From Amaranthus tricolor (Eukaryota; Streptophyta; Magnoliopsida; Caryophyllales; Amaranthaceae): a DNA stretch of 64,000 nt. The stretch lies in contig NC_080060.1 of NCBI RefSeq assembly GCF_026212465.1, forward strand, positions 1,020,135 through 1,084,134, read 5' to 3'. This document shows, one piece after another, positions 48,315 through 60,087 of this stretch; position 1 is the first letter of the stretch, and each line of letters opens with the position of its first letter. A program made the translations under genes and the position numbers. The notes below the pieces were generated by a model. It was not told the origin of the DNA. It made no database searches and saw only the letters and a program-made list of their open reading frames with translations.

Positions 48315-50225
48315 TGAGTTTATGTTCCTATTGGCGCATGTTCATTTTGACTGATGATGATTTTTAATTTAAATGTTTTTGTTGGTTGCTATTCTGTTGT
48401 TCATATGCTGATTTCTGTTTCTCCAGCTGAAATTCGTTGAGATTGGTTGTTGCTGTTTTCTGATAATTCTACATTCAAATCCCCTTGATCAATCCCCCCC
48501 TGCATAGCCAATTAGTTCTACAAGCTGATTCATTTTTTTTGTATTTAGCTTTGTAAATAAATGTTGAAGTGAATCAACAACCAGTTTTTGTCAATACTCA
48601 AGTAATCTGGTAAATCCGTGAAATTGGTGGGAATCATTAATTCCTTAATCCTTACAATTAAAAACCCATAATACTACCCTCTCTCCTACCTTTAGGGTGC
48701 CATTTTGACTTTTCTTAAAATCCGTGAAAAGTCAAATGGGACTCTTAAGCTGAATAGGAGGGAGTATGTTATTTTGATTATTTATATATCGAACTATACA
48801 TATTTAAAAATTATAAAAACTTAATACTATGAAAGTTTGCGATTAGACGATTCAAACAAGATATCGCTTGACTATATTTTTCCTTACACATTAATAGCAA
48901 TATATAAAATAAACTTAAACGATAAATAGTGTTAAAAATCATTATATAGCGAGTATTTCAAAACGGAAAAAATATCAAATATGATAATGACATCTTTTGA
49001 ATGAGTGTAAAATTAGCTTAATAAGTCCTTAGATCCTGTGGAGAAAAATGGTTAGCTGCTTTTATCATTTTGGAGAAAATGGCAAACAACAAATACTTTT
49101 ATTATGATAATATTCATGATCATTGTGGGAATAGAATTCATAATGTCACCCAAAGTTTACTCATATCAATTGCATTCAAAAAGTTATGTATATATGTACA
49201 TAGCTTTTTATTAACTTATAATGTGGTTAATATGTGTTGTGCATTTTTCAATTAGAAGTTATTCCGTCTGTCCTAATAGATTTATCTCATTTGAATTTTA
49301 TTCTGGTGTCATCGGTTTTGTTTTAATTTTATTTTTTAATCTGATTCATACTCATTATTTATATTCCTTCCACTTATTTAATTTATATTTTCATCTAATC
49401 TAAATATTTCTCATAAAAGATAATAAAAGATATATCTTTTTATCCGTATTACTTAATTTCTAAATTTTGACTTTATTTGTACGTAAAACTTATGTATAAA
49501 ATAGAGTGACTATATCATTTAGACAACATCATGGGGTTTAATTTAAAGGCCAGCTGTAGGTAAAAAAGAATTCCTGGGTAATGAAGTTGCAAGAAGCATG
49601 CTGAAATAAAAGGTCATTTACCGCTTCATTTAGGGTTACGAAAGGGTAGAACTACCTTTAAGATTTAGCCAATTCATAAGACTTTCTAATTCTCATTTTA
49701 AAATTACATCTTGTCTTAGTACTACTTTTAAGAGAATATTTTCGTTTAATTCTCACTTAACTCTTTTAATTTCTCAGCCTAATCTATAATTAAAAATAAA
49801 AAACTAATAAATATTATTAGTTGGTGATTACTGATTAGGGTCATATTTGAGATAAGAATCAATAATGGAGTTGATGTTGAGATAGGCCTCAATAATGAGT
49901 TTAGTAAAAATGTAGAAGACTAGATCCAAATCATAAAAATTGATTTATATATTATTAATATAGAACATCGTAAAATGTATAAAATTTTCAATAATTAATA
50001 TATAATCAATGTGATTTTCATTTTTCAATTTTAGCTATACCTGATAGCGGACTCATGCAGAAAGGTCCTAAGAATGTCTATGCCATAACATAAATTATAT
50101 TATACTAAATTTCTTAAGAAAAATTAAACTATTTCATGACCAATCCTTTTTTTTTTTTATCTACTTAATATAATCAATTTCAAAGACCCCTCGCATAAAA
50201 TTCTGATTTTGGCACCAAAATAAAT
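48315..50225. other. Intergenic or intronic DNA
   Basis: About 48680-48970 has MITE sequence (end 'gaataggagggagta' near 48760 and the mariner-like core at 48780-48900). No coding exon downstream of 48314 can be supported. Confidence 0.4.
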
Positions 50226-50230
50226 ATATA

Positions 50231-50489
50231 TAGGGGTTTTTGACAAATTAACTTATTGAGCAATTTTAGCTTATTTTGATATAAAAAGAGGGTTGAGTGG
50301 TCAAACCAGCTAATACTAGTGTTTGGTGAATTAGTTGGTTGATACAATTTATTGATACGAATAAGCTATTTTTGAACAAGCTGCTTATAGAACCAGGGGC
50401 AAAATCAGCTGGTCAAACCAGTTAATAAAATCAATTGGTCAAATCAGCCACTATAATCAGCTATTAGCTATTTTTCAAAGACTCTCATA
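50231..50489. mobile_element. MITE, family B copy 2
   Basis: Matches the element at 39826-40078 through 'gtttggtgaattagttggtt', 'gaataagctatttttgaaca' and 'gtcaaaccagttaataaaat'. Its ends ('aggggtttttgac', 'caaagactct') are more decayed. Confidence 0.65.
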
Positions 50490-50766
50490 AATTATTATAT
50501 ACCCTAGCTAGCGTTAATCAAGCTTTCAAAGATGTAGGATATGAGCATGGTAATTGGTTCTTTTGCAGTATACAACTTGATGCATGTAAATGTTGAGTGA
50601 AATGGAAGCTACTCTTGCCAAAAGCTAAAATTAAAGGTTGTCGAATTATCACGTAGAAGCATATGATTTTTGTCTCTTTTTCCTTTTAATGAACATATTT
50701 ATTATAAATAATTACACAAAAAGTAGTACATAAATGGATTCTAACATAATGACCTTTAAGTAAAGG
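50490..50766. other. Intergenic DNA
   Basis: Short AT-rich stretch between two mobile elements, with no recognisable content. Confidence 0.4.
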
Positions 50767-51273
50767 ATTTATGTTGGGATGAGTTATCTCACATCGATAA
50801 ATTTAAAATGGTGTGCACATTTTATAAGCTATTAGAGATCTTCTTCCCATTGCCATATGGTTTTGGAATGGTATATATCTCCTTGGCTTATGAAGTGTGT
50901 GAACTTGTGTCCCCCGTTAATATGTTGACATTCACAATAAGTCCAGCCTAATTTAACATGGTATCAGAGCCAATGGTTCGATCAACAATTTAAAAATGGT
51001 AGGTTCGAAAAGAATGGCGTTCCTACCCTAATTGATTACTCCCACATGCGAACTTGAGGGGGGTTCGCATGTGAGGGGGGGTGTTGGGATGAGTTATCCC
51101 ACATCGATAAATTGAAAATGGTGTGCACACTTTATAAGCTATTAGAGACCTTCTTCCCATTGCCATATGGTTTTGGGATGGTATATATCTCCTTGGCTTA
51201 TGAAGTGTGTGCACTTGTGTCCCCCGTTAATATGCTGGCATTCACAATAAGTCCAGCCTAATTTAACAATTTA
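50767..51273 (+). mobile_element. Intact TRIM retrotransposon with target duplication
   Basis: Two 187-bp LTRs (50772-50958 and 51082-51268) begin 'tgttgggatgagttat' and end 'cctaatttaaca'. They differ at about 8 of 187 positions (about 96% identical by eye). Directly after the first LTR is the primer-binding site 'tggtatcagagc' (50959-50970), complementary to the 3' end of initiator tRNA-Met. A polypurine tract 'gaggggggg' (51073-51081) precedes the second LTR. The 123-bp interior has no gene. A perfect 5-bp target duplication 'attta' flanks it (50767-50771, 51269-51273). This is a textbook terminal-repeat retrotransposon in miniature that must be mobilised in trans. Confidence 0.95.
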
Positions 51274-53145
51274 CCAATATTATTAATTTTTAGATATCAA
51301 ATAAAATTTAAATACGTAATTTAGACTTGTAAAATGATATTAATTAAGAGGACAATCTCAAAATAAAATATAAATAATTGTATTGAATACTTTTGTGCAT
51401 GTACCAAAATTCTAAACTCCAAAGACATTGAATTAAACGGTAAAAGAATAATGTTTGCCAAAAATATATTGACTCTTAATCAAAAGTGAGTAATGGTCTT
51501 TGACTTGAATTAGGTAGTATTTAATTAGGTTTTTAGAATTGTTTCTCTATTTTAAAGCACTTTTTGACCAAAAAATGTGTTTTTGAAAATTTTTTACTTT
51601 ATGAAAAAAGACTCAAAAATTAACTTTAAGATACTTCTATTTAATAGGGTGGTAGTATGATAATGTATAGAAATAGTTTTGATATAGTTGGATTATTGAA
51701 TAAAATAGTATGAATAAATGTTTTACTTCCATCAATGAAACATCTAGGCTAGGTGTGTATGTAGTTTACATTGCATGAAACATTTTAATTTATTTAGGTT
51801 GTTTTATTGTGGAATAATTTTGCATAACCGTTAGTTCTTAAAATTACTATAGTTTAATTTTTCATTTTTCTCCAATTCATTTGAGGGCTTTAATATTTAA
51901 TGATAGGGTAATTAAATGCTGTATATGATCTCGAAAATAACAATATTTAGTGTATCTCATTTATTAAAATTAATGAAAACGACAAATCATAACCTTAGGT
52001 TAAATGACTCAATAATAAAAAAAATTTAGTATATGAGCTTATTGTTTTAAGTTTGTCTCACCGTGAGATGATCTCTCACAAGAATAGCTCTAGCACACTC
52101 AAAATTGGTTGTTGGGCGGTTGGGCCCGACCCTAATTGCTTGGTACAACTCTTTTTAATTTTGTCAATGCGACGGGTTGGAGCGCTTTCATGAGACCTTT
52201 CCTTTTCCAGCCTAATTATCTAAATCTAATCCATTTTTTAAAATTCAAAAAATTAAACTTTTTTTTAAAAATGTTTTAAAAGTTGCTAGACATATTAAGT
52301 TTTGAAATTAATAACAAAAAGCCCTTGGGGTACTTATTTTAACCCTTGGTGAAAAATGTTAAGGCTTAAAGTAGGGACTTTAATCCTCAGTGTAAGGATT
52401 TTAAGCCTTGAAATGATCAAATGAACATTTTAACGGTTGAATTAATTAGTTGAAAAATAAAGTTAAGTTTTCGAAGCATGATAGTTAAGGCTTGGAGCAA
52501 GATTTTTAAGCCTTGAAATGAGCATTTTAAGCTTTGGAGTTAATGTTTTAAGGCTTGAAATTGGTATGTAAAATAGTAAATAAAAATTAATTGCTTGGGC
52601 TGTACGGTCGCATGCATGCGGCAATCTTACGACAAATCTACCGATTTTGTTTTAGGTAAGGTGGTTTATCCACCAAAATATTTTAATAAATTATCATTCA
52701 AGACGGTTACATCGTGATATAATTTTTAATTGGACTTAACTTAATAATCCAACTAAATTAATTTAAATAATTTACTTTCATAACTAAATTATAATGTTTA
52801 AATGTCATTTTGAATGTTATATTTACACTCTGAACATCAATACACTCATTTTTTTAATTCAGACCATTTGCATGGAGCTGTGTTACCGTGAGACAATCTC
52901 AGTCATAATCTCATCCACAAATTCAATATTTTTCTCTATTTTATCAACATGGCATTCTTTCATCCTTTGAAATTTTGTCCTCTTTTACACTAATAACCAA
53001 TAAAAATTAAAAAATTTACAAACCCATATTACAAAAACATACTAAAATCAGTGGGACATAAAAGTTTATCATCAACCATAATAAAATTAAATTTTAAATT
53101 ACATACAAGTGAAAAGAGTTCGAGTTACATAAAAGAATTAATATA
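51274..53145. other. Intergenic DNA with internal degenerate repeats
   Basis: No gene recognised. About 52040-52100 has GAGAC-family ends ('ctcaccgtgagatgatctct'). From about 52320 to 52565 the motif 'ttttaagccttgaaatga' and variants recur at irregular spacing. Confidence 0.4.
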
Positions 53146-53149
53146 ATAT

Positions 53150-53362
53150 AATTCCTTATCAAAATATTTGCAAAATCATATCCAAACTGATTACGTTTTT
53201 TTATTTTTATTTTTTTTTGTTACAACAAGGACCTATACTCGAATAATGAAAAAAAAAAAAATCCTAATTTAGCTATTATAGCCAAACCTTCATAATATAT
53301 ACTGTTATCAATCCTATCCCTTACTTTTCTATAATTTTTTAGTTGTCTCACTAATTTTTATA
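53150..53362. repeat. 210-bp dispersed duplicate, copy 1
   Basis: Closely matches 59408-59608: both contain 'acaaaatcatatc', 'actcgaataatgaaaaa', 'tcataatatatact' and 'cctatcccttacttttctat'. A more distant third copy lies at about 59870-60040, immediately before the lipid-transfer pseudogene. Confidence 0.8.
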
Positions 53363-54320
53363 AAGATGGCAAAAGAAAATGTTTTCTCTTAATCACATTA
53401 AAATTTGCTTTTTGTGATAAGTACACTAACACCTAATGAAAAGGAAAATGAGACTCCGAAAGATACTCGTGCTGGAAGTACATGAGATAATGACAACTTC
53501 ATCTGTAGGAGGCACATCCTCAATGGTATTAATGATTATAGCTCAAATATTGCTATATTAAATAACTTATTAATTCGAATTTATTACATACCGTAAATTT
53601 ACCTTCTTTATAAACTAAATAATTATTTACCATAAATTTATCATCCTTTTAAACTAAATAATCTGAATATATCTTTACAAAAATTATGAGCTAGGAATTT
53701 TTTCTCCAAAAAAATAAGATAAATAAATAAGATTAAAAAATAACATGGATTATACTTTTATTAAATTCTAGCTAACATAAAAAACAGGTGGTTCAGTTAA
53801 ATTAAAATCAGACTTTTTTAACGATTTTATTGGAGCATATTTTTTAATTACAGAGCATTTAAAATCTCTTTGATTAAGGAAAAGTAGATAAATGGTTATT
53901 ATGAGTAGGCAATTGTGAACTTTTCAAATGACATAATTGGATAATTTTTAAATGAGTTGTAGCCTTTTATTGGAGCATTGTAGAATAGTAGTAATTAAAA
54001 AGAAAATAAAAGTCCAAAAAGAAATAAACGAGAAGGTAAGAGAAATAAACCAGTTACTTGGTTAAATTACATAATTGACAAAAATATCTTTTCAAAGATA
54101 TTTGCATTATTTTTAATTATTTTTATATCGTATATTATGCATTTAATTTTAAACTAGAAAAATATAGTCATAATTATTTTCATTAGCATCATCATCATTG
54201 TCATACGGTTGCAGTTTTTTCTGAAATACTTAAATATAAATATCTTGATTATTAATATTACGTGTAAGACTAATTAATTTATAGATTAATAAAAATATTG
54301 ATTTTATTGTTTAAATTTTC
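53363..54320. other. Intergenic DNA
   Basis: No gene recognised; AT-rich throughout. Confidence 0.4.
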
Positions 54321-54324
54321 AGCC

Positions 54325-54590
54325 CGTCTTGTATGAGACCGTCTCATCATGAGATGGACCTATATTATAGCCCATTACTTTAATTAATTACTTTAATTAA
54401 TTACTATAAGATCGTAAGTGATTGTTTTAAGGTTATAAATAATCACTTTAAAAATATAAAAAGTAACTATTTTAAAATTATAAATAATCACTTTAACTTT
54501 ATAAGTAATCACTTTAAAACAAAAAATATATATTGGATCATCCTAATAAAAATGGTCTCACTATGAGACCGTCTCATTTAAGAATTAGTG
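54325..54590 (+). mobile_element. GAGAC-end MITE, copy C
   Basis: Left 'cttgtatgagaccgtctcat', right 'ctatgagaccgtctcattta' followed by 'agaattagtg'. The interior carries several 'ataaataatcactttaa'-type motifs. It is closely related to copy D at 58531-58784, which ends in the same 'tttaagaattagtg'. Confidence 0.8.
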
Positions 54591-55589
54591 TTAAATTTTA
54601 TATACAAAACGTCAAATGTTTAGATGTATACAGAGATAGTAATCTCCAAAGTAAAATTGATAGGGTCTGTCAGCAAGAAATATGTTGAAACAATTATGGA
54701 AGGTGGACATTTGTGAGCTTAGTCCTCTTGCTAATTTCATGCCTCTTCTTCTTAGATTTCGATTTTGTGGAAATGCCTTGAATTTGTACGGCAGCCCTTC
54801 TTTGGGCAGTGTTTGTAAGAGGCTAAACACTAGTCTTCTGAAGTTCTTTCACATCAATCTTCTGAAGTTCTTTCTCAACATCGAGAAAATCATGTGGCAA
54901 CTCGATGCTTCGAAAGAGTTTTTTGAGATCATCATCCACCTTGTTTGGGACCTGAACGTTGTTTGGGTGAACTATATCGTCTTAGGAACCAATGTTTGAG
55001 AGCAACCAAACTTTTCTATCAGCCTTCAAAGTCTGGAAAAAAAAAGTTTAAATTCCAGATTCAATGCCAATAATCGAACAAAACTTTAAAAATTTGACTT
55101 CAGCATCAATACTAAGCTCAAGAAGGGGAACGAGGCCGTTTTTTAGGGTAGTTTTGAGGTGCAACAATTTAAGGTCCAACTCATAAAAGGGCTAAAATTG
55201 AGTTAATCCTTATAATTAAATGAGTATTTGCATTAGTAGCTTTTAACATGGAACGAACTTATAACATTAGGTTCCTTGATTGGAGAAAAAATGATTGAAA
55301 TTTTATTTATATAAGGACCCTTTTTATTTTTTGCCTACGATTCAAAAATTATCAGTAACAACACCTGGAAAAAAAGAAACACAAACGGAGCAAATAAGTT
55401 GGAATGTATCATTGAATTTAAACTACTATGAACAGCTTCAACGGTCAACAAAAAATGCAAAAAGGACCAAACCGCACTTTCCCACAAAAAATCTGCGTTC
55501 CTGGCTAGAGAACAAATTGTTTAGTATCACCTATCTGTTCACAACTATCTAGCATTTCTTTTGATACTCTATATTTAAACACTAGTAAC

Positions 55590-55800
55590 CTCTTATGAGT
55601 GACATTTTTTACGGAAAATAATCTACAATTGATCTCACGTTGAAAAATTAAAAAATATTGATTAAAATATAAGTTTGATATCTTATTACCAATTATTTTG
55701 AGATGAAACTCACCTCTTGTGTGGGTCTTAAGTTGTACTTCTATAAACTCAATAACAAATTCATCATAGTATTAGAGCCGATAGTTTTCGATCAAATAGA
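55590..55800 (+). mobile_element. TRIM-like remnant in the TFIIE-beta pseudogene
   Basis: 'catagtattagagccgatag' at about 55765-55785 resembles a 'tggtatcagagcc' primer-binding site. It is preceded by LTR-like sequence ('ttgatctcacgttgaaaaat', 'cttgtgtgggtcttaagttg'). Only one LTR is recognisable. Confidence 0.4.
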
Positions 55801-56639
55801 AACAAAAAAAATTCAATCTTCCATCAAAAGAACTTGTGTGTTAGAAAAAAATAGCGTTTCCGCCCAATCAAAAAATGGAAAATAACCCACATATGATCAG
55901 ACATCGAAGAATTTAAGAGGTTGAATAATATCTAAGCTTAACAGGCTAAACCTCATACTACTAATTTGTTTTTAGGATGAACCTCACTGAATTTGTGTTT
56001 AGTCAACTTTCCTGTTGCGCAGGTCTTGTTTTGTACAAGCAAGAAACAAATTTATCAATTTTGTGTGTTCCTTTTCCCCACAATTTGGCCTTTGCTCATT
56101 TTCAATCTGCTCTCTCAAACGTAACCACCCTTTACAGAAATATCCAAGCATAAACCAATTCCGCCAACCAATAACATAATGTTACCCATCAACAAAGTGA
56201 AAATGAAGTTACCTGCAAATCTTCCATTACATTTGGATAAGCATCCTCTAGATCAATTACCGGCATGCCATTATAATTATTCTGTATAACAACAAGCAGT
56301 TCGTCCATGTTCTTAGCTTCATGAGTTGACTGTACAGACCAAAAAATTTGGAATCAAAAGCATTAGCTTATCCAAAAATAAATGGTGTTAATACAAAAGC
56401 CCAAACAATCATTACAATAATACCTTGTAAGAAATGCATCTCCCATCATAATGCACTTTTGGGTTGTTCTTCAATCTTTAAAAACAGTTTTGTTTCCATA
56501 CACATCAACATAACATGCTTCATTGATTTGCTCAGGAGTTAACGCTTCCCTCCTCTGCAATCAACCCCAGGAATTCAAGGAAGTTATAAAGAAAATGCCA
56601 CCAAAATGTAAAAAGTAAGACCAAAGTCCCCAAGTCATT

Positions 56640-56876
56640 CCCATTGTATAAAACTTTGATCACGAAAAAGTTTTTTTTTATAAATTTTGAGTACTTTCTG
56701 ATACTACCTCTTCCAGTGGTAATGCATGAGAACGAATTTTTGGAAGAAAATGAAATGATTGAATTTAGACAAGCATGGTCATAAAGATAGCCAATAGATT
56801 TTTCAATTAAAATTACACTAATTTTTTATTCCTATTACAACTGTTTATTACCCCTACCAAACGAGCAGTTAGGTTA
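56640..56876 (-). mobile_element. MITE, family A copy 4
   Basis: Inverted relative to the other three copies; 'actttgatcacgaaaaag', 'agtggtaatgcatgagaac' and 'ctaccaaacgagcagttag' match family A landmarks. It lies in the second intron of the TFIIE-beta pseudogene. Confidence 0.65.
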
Positions 56877-57360
56877 GAGTTGTTATGAGGAATACTCACG
56901 GCACAACAGATCTTCAACCATCACTATTTAATAAATCGATCAAATAAAAGTAATAATATTCAACTCTTAATTCCCTCCAGACCTACAATGATAGGCCAAA
57001 AAAAAAGCCCACTATAAATATAAATATATAAATATAAATAGACAAGCAGACAGCCACAGTAAAGTAGCTAACCTTTCGTAGCAGATCAATGACACGCTTC
57101 AATTGAGCTTTATCAGGAGACTTCCTTAGTTCCTTATTTTGTTAATGGACTGAAGCCTTTCTATATCATTCAAGAATTTCACAGCGGGAGGAGGAGGTCG
57201 CGTGACTGTTGCAGTTCATTTTTGGACATTATAACTACACTTCGAAGGAGCTTTAAACTTTGCGAAAGATTCGTTCAATAACATCTAAGGAAATCCAAAG
57301 AATGCGAGAAATTCAAATGTATATCAAGCACCAACACTGTCAAAACTGCTAATAGTAAAA

Positions 57361-57421
<61 letters not shown>
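57361..57421. repeat. (TA)n microsatellite
   Basis: About 60 bp of TA repeats flanked on both sides by the direct repeat 'caacactgtcaaaactg' (57331-57347 and 57438-57454). Confidence 0.9.
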
Positions 57422-57423
<2 letters not shown>

Positions 57424-57608
57424 ATTAAAAATATTTCCAACACTGTCAAAACTGTGTTAGGAACTAAAGTGTATTTCAGTTTCATTTTTTGCACATTTAA
57501 TCTCGCCGCTCTCATTTATTATTCTCGGTTCTCTTTCTTCCTCAATACACATCCAGACATTCAATCGTACCGCCTTCATTCCTCAAGTAGCCGTCGCACT
57601 CACGAGAC

Positions 57609-57988
57609 TGATAGGGTCACAGTAATTAGGATAATGGAGCTAGACTAATTAAGATAAAAGATAGATATGATTTTGCATAATCCCTAATCAAGATATTCAC
57701 TCCATATATATAGAGTGTTACAATAAAAATAACCAATTAATTAGCCAACTAACTATATCCCACTACTCCCTAATAATTAGCAAACATAATGCTGGAAAAT
57801 ACAATAATTAACTAAAATAAGTAACCTCAATAAAATAAGGTAGTTACTAATGCTAAATAAAGATAGTGGAGGCATTTCTCATGCATGATCATACGCTCCC
57901 TTAACTCGGAACTCAAGCCACGTAATCCTCTAACCAACATGGACGCCTCTTGCTGCGGGATGGACTAGGCTCAGCCATGGGCGTATCA
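57609..57988 (-). mobile_element. Solo LTR with 5-bp target duplication
   Basis: The 380-bp unit starts 'tgatagggtcac' and ends 'gggcgtatca', so it has TG...CA ends with a short inverted terminus (tgata / tatca). It is flanked by 'gagac' on both sides (57604-57608 and 57989-57993). On the - strand it contains 'aacactctatatatatggag', a TATA-type promoter stretch typical of copia LTRs. It sits in the presumed 5' UTR intron of the TFIIE-beta pseudogene. Confidence 0.75.
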
Positions 57989-58267
57989 GAGACCGCCTCT
58001 TTCTTCCTCAATACACGAGACGCCTTCAGACCAAATCCAAACTAAATTTATTTCTAGACCGAACCGTATTTTTAATTCACAGACCAAATACAAATACAAT
58101 TACTTTACCATCATTGTCAAAGTCTAATAGGAGTAATACATAAAAACAGAGAAACACAACAAAAACGAAAGTACATAAAAACAGAGAAACACAATAAAAA
58201 CGATTGTTCTAATCGACAATTCAGGTTTAGAAAAAAATATATAGATTAAACTAAATTAGGGACTAAC

Positions 58268-58510
58268 CTTGAAGAAATTGGACTGTAGAGTGAAAAAGGG
58301 AAGGTTTAGAGAAAAATGGAGATGGGACGGAAGAAGATTCGATTATGGAAGTGGGACGGCAGTTAGAGTTAGTGGATTAGGGAAGAGAGAATGAAAGAGG
58401 ATTAGATTTAGAGGGAGAGAGGACGACGCTTTATAGTTACTGGGGAGTGGGCAGTGGGGATTAAATAGGAACTTAAGTTTTGGGCCTGGGCTAGTGATGG
58501 TGGGCTATAC
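58268..58510 (-). promoter_or_regulatory. Former promoter and 5' UTR exon of the TFIIE-beta pseudogene
   Basis: On the - strand a CT-rich leader (58270-58440) ends in a good donor, CTTCAAG|GTTAGT at 58268. Three site II motifs (TGGGCC 58481, TGGGCT 58487, TGGGCT 58501) lie just upstream. The matching acceptor 'ttccttag' directly precedes the old ATG at 57284. This supports a whole-gene duplicate that carried its promoter along. Whether it is still transcribed is unknown. Confidence 0.55.
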
Positions 58511-58530
58511 TAAACTGTTAAAAATTCAGC

Positions 58531-58784
58531 TTGTCTTGTACCAGACAGTCTCACCATAAGATGGACCCGTATAATTAGTCTATTCTTTGATTGATTACTT
58601 TAACAACGTAAACGATTGTTTTAAGATTATAAATAATCACTCTAAGACTATGAAAAGTGCTTATTTTAAAATTGTAAGTGATCACTTTACTGTTATAAGT
58701 GATCACTTTAAGACAAAAAATGTATATTAGGCTAACCCAATAGAGATGATCTCGCCATGAGATTGTTTCATTTAAGAATTAGTG
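58531..58784 (+). mobile_element. GAGAC-end MITE, copy D
   Basis: Left 'cttgtaccagacagtctcac', right 'tgagattgtttcatttaaga'. Interior motifs 'gtgatcactttaa' and 'aataatcactctaagac' repeat. A further partial copy starts immediately after, at 58797 ('tcttgtatgagacggtctca'). Confidence 0.8.
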
Positions 58785-58869
58785 TAATTCTCAAATTCTT
58801 GTATGAGACGGTCTCACCGAGAGACATGTCTCATATTTATATTGAATAGCCTAATGATAGAATATTTAT

Positions 58870-59400
58870 TTTCGATCTTGTAAATATTGGGTTTTCTACA
58901 CTTCCAAACCTAATTATTTCGGTTTTTGAATTTTCAAATCTAATTTAAACCAAATTTAAAAAATCACCGAATCATATTTGTTATTCAATTTGGTCTGGTT
59001 CAATTTGCGGTTTTTATCCGAATAAGTTTCACCCCTAATAAATATCTCATTTGTCAGTTTCAACAGCTGAATAATTTTTTAATAATATATTTTCTTGAAC
59101 AAATTTAATTTAATTTTTTTAATCATTAATGAATACATTTTTTTCTTAAAATAAAGCTTCATTTTTTAAAATAATTGAATGATTTTTTAAATTGTTTCTA
59201 ATTAGAGTCAAAAATATTACAAATTTGGTCTCATTTTAAAGGTTTTAAAAAAATATTGTCGTTAACTAAACTATTTTTTAAAGCAAATAGAAATATAAAG
59301 TAGATAAATAGCAATTACATTAACTTGTATGTCATTATAACCATGAAGAGTAACTTTAGCAAATAGAGCCAATTTTCTGAAAATGGGCATCTCAAGTTCT
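58870..59400. other. Intergenic DNA
   Basis: AT-rich sequence without a gene or clear repeat. Confidence 0.4.
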
Positions 59401-59407
59401 CAACATA

Positions 59408-60040
59408 CTTCCTTATCAAAATACTTACAAAATCATATCTAAACTGATTTTGTTTTTCTTGTTACAACAAGGATTTATACTCGAATAATGAAAAAAAAAC
59501 AAAAATCCTAATTTAACTATTATAGCCAAATCTTCATAATATATACTCTTATCAATCCTATCCCTTACTTTTCTATAATTTTTTTGGTTGTCTCACTAAT
59601 TTTTATAAAATTCTGTTTTTTACTTATTTCTTTATTGTATCTACATATTTGTTTTATCCAGTTATTTTATAGCTTATTTATACACTAACATACCAACTCA
59701 AAATTAACAAATATACAAACCCACATAATATTAAACTAGTATATCATTAACCTATATTATCATTTCTCAAATAAATAATTCATCTAATCCAATAAATTAA
59801 ATTCAAATTATATAAAAATGAAAAGGATCTCGAGGATTCATTTCATAATTACAAAATAAAACCATATAATATATATTTCCTTATCTATATATTTACAAAA
59901 TCATATCCAAAGTGATTCTAATTGTATATCACAAAAAAAATTCACAATCAAATCATAAAAAAAAATAAATCCTAAATTACCAATTAAACACAAACCTTTG
60001 TAGTATATATATATGATAAAAACAATTCCAACACAATCAT
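59408..60040. repeat. Dispersed duplicate copies 2 and 3, upstream of the lipid-transfer pseudogene
   Basis: 59408-59608 is a near match to 53150-53362. The interval 59680-60040 resembles 52960-53360 more distantly ('atacaaacccacataatatt', 'acaaaatcatatccaaagtg', 'aaatcctaaattaccaatta'). The last copy ends about 50 bp before the pseudogene's ATG, so the repeated unit probably includes that gene's old promoter. Confidence 0.6.
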
Positions 60041-60087
60041 ATTCTAAAGCACAAAAAAAATTATATAATATATATTATTTTTAAAAT

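Larger units (their letters stand above)
54670..57284 (-). pseudogene. TFIIE-beta (GTF2E2-like) pseudogene with introns
   Basis: Exon-like blocks read downward: 57284-57073, 56554-56424, 56329-56213 and 55032-54670. Translated pieces match plant TFIIE beta, the small subunit of the RNA polymerase II initiation factor TFIIE: 'VKFLNDIERLQSINK', 'REALTPEQINEACYVDV', 'NNPKVHYDGRCISYK', 'MPVIDLEDAYPNVMEDLQ', 'KVDDDLKKLFRSIELPHDFL' and 'KKKRHEISKRTKLTNVHLP'. Most splice sites survive, so it is an unprocessed duplicate. It is dead: an in-frame TGA and a frameshift in exon 1, a frameshift in exon 2, and three stops in exon 4 (after NIGS, after KTSV, and in the LPELFQ position). A 24-bp duplication in exon 4 repeats 'KELQK'. 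Intron 3 holds a retrotransposon remnant. A functional paralogue is expected elsewhere in the genome. Confidence 0.9.

Noticed and set aside
54682..54999. 105-codon open frame on the + strand
   Set aside because: It is the antisense shadow of exon 4 of the TFIIE-beta pseudogene.
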